Shown here: positions 4,820-6,009 of the stretch, one piece after another
Layout of the letters: each line of letters starts with the position of its first letter
Numbering within the stretch: the stretch's first letter is position 1
Assembly: GCA_016931365.1 (NCBI GenBank)
Contig: JAFGEY010000211.1
Span: forward strand, 1-6,009
Origin: Anaerolineae bacterium
Lineage (GTDB): Bacteria; Chloroflexota; Anaerolineae; JAFGEY01
Reading direction: 5' to 3'
Length of the DNA stretch: 6,009 nucleotides
Position numbers and translations under genes: made by a program
Notes under the pieces: generated by a model
Seen by the model: only the letters and a program-made list of their open reading frames with translations
What the model was told of the DNA's origin: nothing
The model's database searches: none

Positions 4820-6009
4820 ATGTCCAAACTCATCCAACTGCCCGGCGCGCGCCCGGCCAACGAGGGCGAAGCGCTGGTCGTCCATTACCTCAAAACCGCC
4901 CTCCCCGACACCTACACCCTCATCCCCAACGTCGAGATCATCGAGCCGGGCCGCCCGGCCTTTGAATACGACCTCATCGTCATCGGGCCGCACGCCGTCT
5001 ATGTTGTCGAGATCAAACGCTGGCTGGGCGGCATTCGTGGCAACGACTACCTGTGGGTGGTTGCCGGCCAACACCGCCGCCAGAATCCCTGGCCCACCGC
5101 CAACAACAAGGCCCGCGTCCTGAAAAGCCAGATCGAGCGTCGCTGCCTCAACTGCGCCCACGTCTGGGTCGAAGCCCTCGTCGCCATCGCTGATGATCAG
5201 GGCGAGCTGGCCCTGCGCGGCGCGTGCCGCGAGCGGGTTTTCTGCTACACCGACCTGCCCGCTTTCTTGACCGATCCGGCGGCGCTGGGCGACAAAGCGC
5301 GAGGATTCGCGTCCGGCGACTTGCGTCCATTGCGCGGTCCCTTGGAGAAAGCCTTGCAAGAAGCGGGGCGCGGGCGTCCAGATGCGGTGCTGCGCTTTGG
5401 CGATTACGAGGTCGAGGAGACGCTCGCCCGCCGCGACGCTGTCTCCGAGTTCCTGGCGCACTCCATCCTGCTGCGCGGCGCTGAAAAAGTGCGGCTGCGC
5501 GTCTTCTCCTACGATCCTTACCTGGAACTGGAGGCGCAAGCACAGCGCCGGGAGTGCATCCACCGCGAAGCCGAGGCGCTGCACAAAATCGGCCGGCATC
5601 CCAACCTGATTGCCCTGCAAGCCTTCTTCACCGACCCCAACGACCCCAACCTGTTCGTCGAAGTCACCGATTGGTCCGAAGCCGGGACGCTGCGTGGCCT
5701 GTTGAGCGCCGAAACGCCGCTTTCGTTGGAGCGCAAACTGGAACTGGCGCAGGGCATCGCCGCCGGGTTGCAGGCTGCGCACGAGGCCGGCGTCATCCAC
5801 CGCGACGTGCGCCCGGAGAACATCCTCATCGGGCGCGACGAGCAGCCCCGCCTGATGAACTTTGATCACGCCCGGCTGGCGCTGCCCGGCGCGCTCACCG
5901 TCGGCCCGGTCAAGCCCGACCCCGATGTGCCCCGCGCCTACCAGGCCCCGGAGCTGCTCAACCCGGCATTGCCACCCACGCCCGCCGCCGACCTGTACAG
6001 CCTGGGGCA
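4820..6009 (+). CDS. NERD-domain Ser/Thr protein kinase-like protein (PglW/MADS kinase type), 3' truncated
   Basis: 396 codons are present and the gene runs off the right edge. Residues about 14-105 form a NERD (nuclease-related, PD-(D/E)xK-like) domain: FEYDLIVIG (D51), then VYVVEIKRW with E64 and K66, then NPWPTANNKARVLKSQIE (89-106). The acidic and lysine residues of the nuclease core are intact. After a linker, a protein kinase fold starts near residue 195. It shows the alpha-C glutamate in REAEAL (E250), HPNLIAL (260-266), the catalytic loop VIHRDVRPENIL (D329, N334), YQAPEL (374-379) and DLYSLG (391-396). Oddities: no glycine-rich loop; the VAIK lysine position is Arg (R227 in VRLRV); HRDxK has Arg for Lys; and DFG reads NFD (347-349). 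The kinase may therefore be atypical or inactive. NERD-kinase fusions occur in PglW of BREX and, as I recall, in the MADS kinase, which fits the hsdM-hsdS genes upstream. The long minus-strand frame here is antisense only. Confidence 0.9.
   Translation, partial: MSKLIQLPGARPANEGEALVVHYLKTALPDTYTLIPNVEIIEPGRPAFEYDLIVIGPHAVYVVEIKRWLGGIRGNDYLWVVAGQHRRQNPWPTANNKARVLKSQIERRCLNCAHVWVEALVAIADDQGELALRGACRERVFCYTDLPAFLTDPAALGDKARGFASGDLRPLRGPLEKALQEAGRGRPDAVLRFGDYEVEETLARRDAVSEFLAHSILLRGAEKVRLRVFSYDPYLELEAQAQRRECIHREAEALHKIGRHPNLIALQAFFTDPNDPNLFVEVTDWSEAGTLRGLLSAETPLSLERKLELAQGIAAGLQAAHEAGVIHRDVRPENILIGRDEQPRLMNFDHARLALPGALTVGPVKPDPDVPRAYQAPELLNPALPPTPAADLYSLG

Noticed and set aside
4748..5869. A 373-codon open frame on the minus strand
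   Set aside because: It is the antisense shadow of the NERD-kinase gene. The + strand reading has clear NERD (VEIKRW) and kinase (HRD, APE) motifs and a ribosome site, while the minus reading has no recognisable domain and is rich in the Ala/Gly/Gln/Val typical of antisense GC-rich DNA.
1..6009. CRISPR array, tRNA or rRNA genes
   Set aside because: No regularly spaced repeats and no cloverleaf-like or rRNA-like sequence were seen on either strand.

Overview
The window is a piece of a bacterial defence locus with every recognisable gene on the + strand. It has a strong compositional contrast. The two ends (about 1-640 and 4800-6009) are GC-rich, with codons ending mostly in G or C, while the middle (about 1880-4750) is clearly AT-richer with different codon use. 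The style of the proteins (a NERD-kinase fusion, a TolB-like propeller, a DUF11-like domain) would suit Chloroflexota or another GC-rich environmental lineage. That assignment is a guess; no marker gene is present.

Left part (1-1882): the 3' end of an N6-adenine DNA methyltransferase of the type I (HsdM) class overlaps, by an ATGA junction, a complete HsdS-type specificity subunit with two target-recognition domains. The two were surely translated together. No HsdR translocase is in the window.

Middle part (1883-4819): a 155-bp spacer with a perfect 10-bp inverted repeat leads into three AT-rich genes. They are a 484-residue four-pass membrane protein with a DUF11-like C-terminal domain, a 92-residue single-pass protein, and a 266-residue (possibly 293-residue) protein with one N-terminal membrane anchor and a TolB/PD40-type beta-propeller. 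Between the last two lies a 152-bp stretch with a perfect 11-bp inverted repeat and an ambiguous coding signal on the opposite strand. This block looks like a membrane-associated cassette inserted into the defence operon.

Right part (4820-6009): a GC-rich gene, cut by the window edge, encodes an N-terminal NERD (nuclease-related) domain fused to a Ser/Thr protein kinase-like domain. The architecture is that of PglW of BREX and, as I recall it, the kinase of the methylation-associated defence system (MADS). The kinase part has several altered catalytic residues.

Taken together, methyltransferase, specificity subunit and NERD-kinase form a credible methylation-linked anti-phage system (BREX/MADS-like). 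In such systems methylation marks self DNA and the kinase-like protein probably senses or signals. The three membrane genes are the least explained part and the best candidates for something undescribed.
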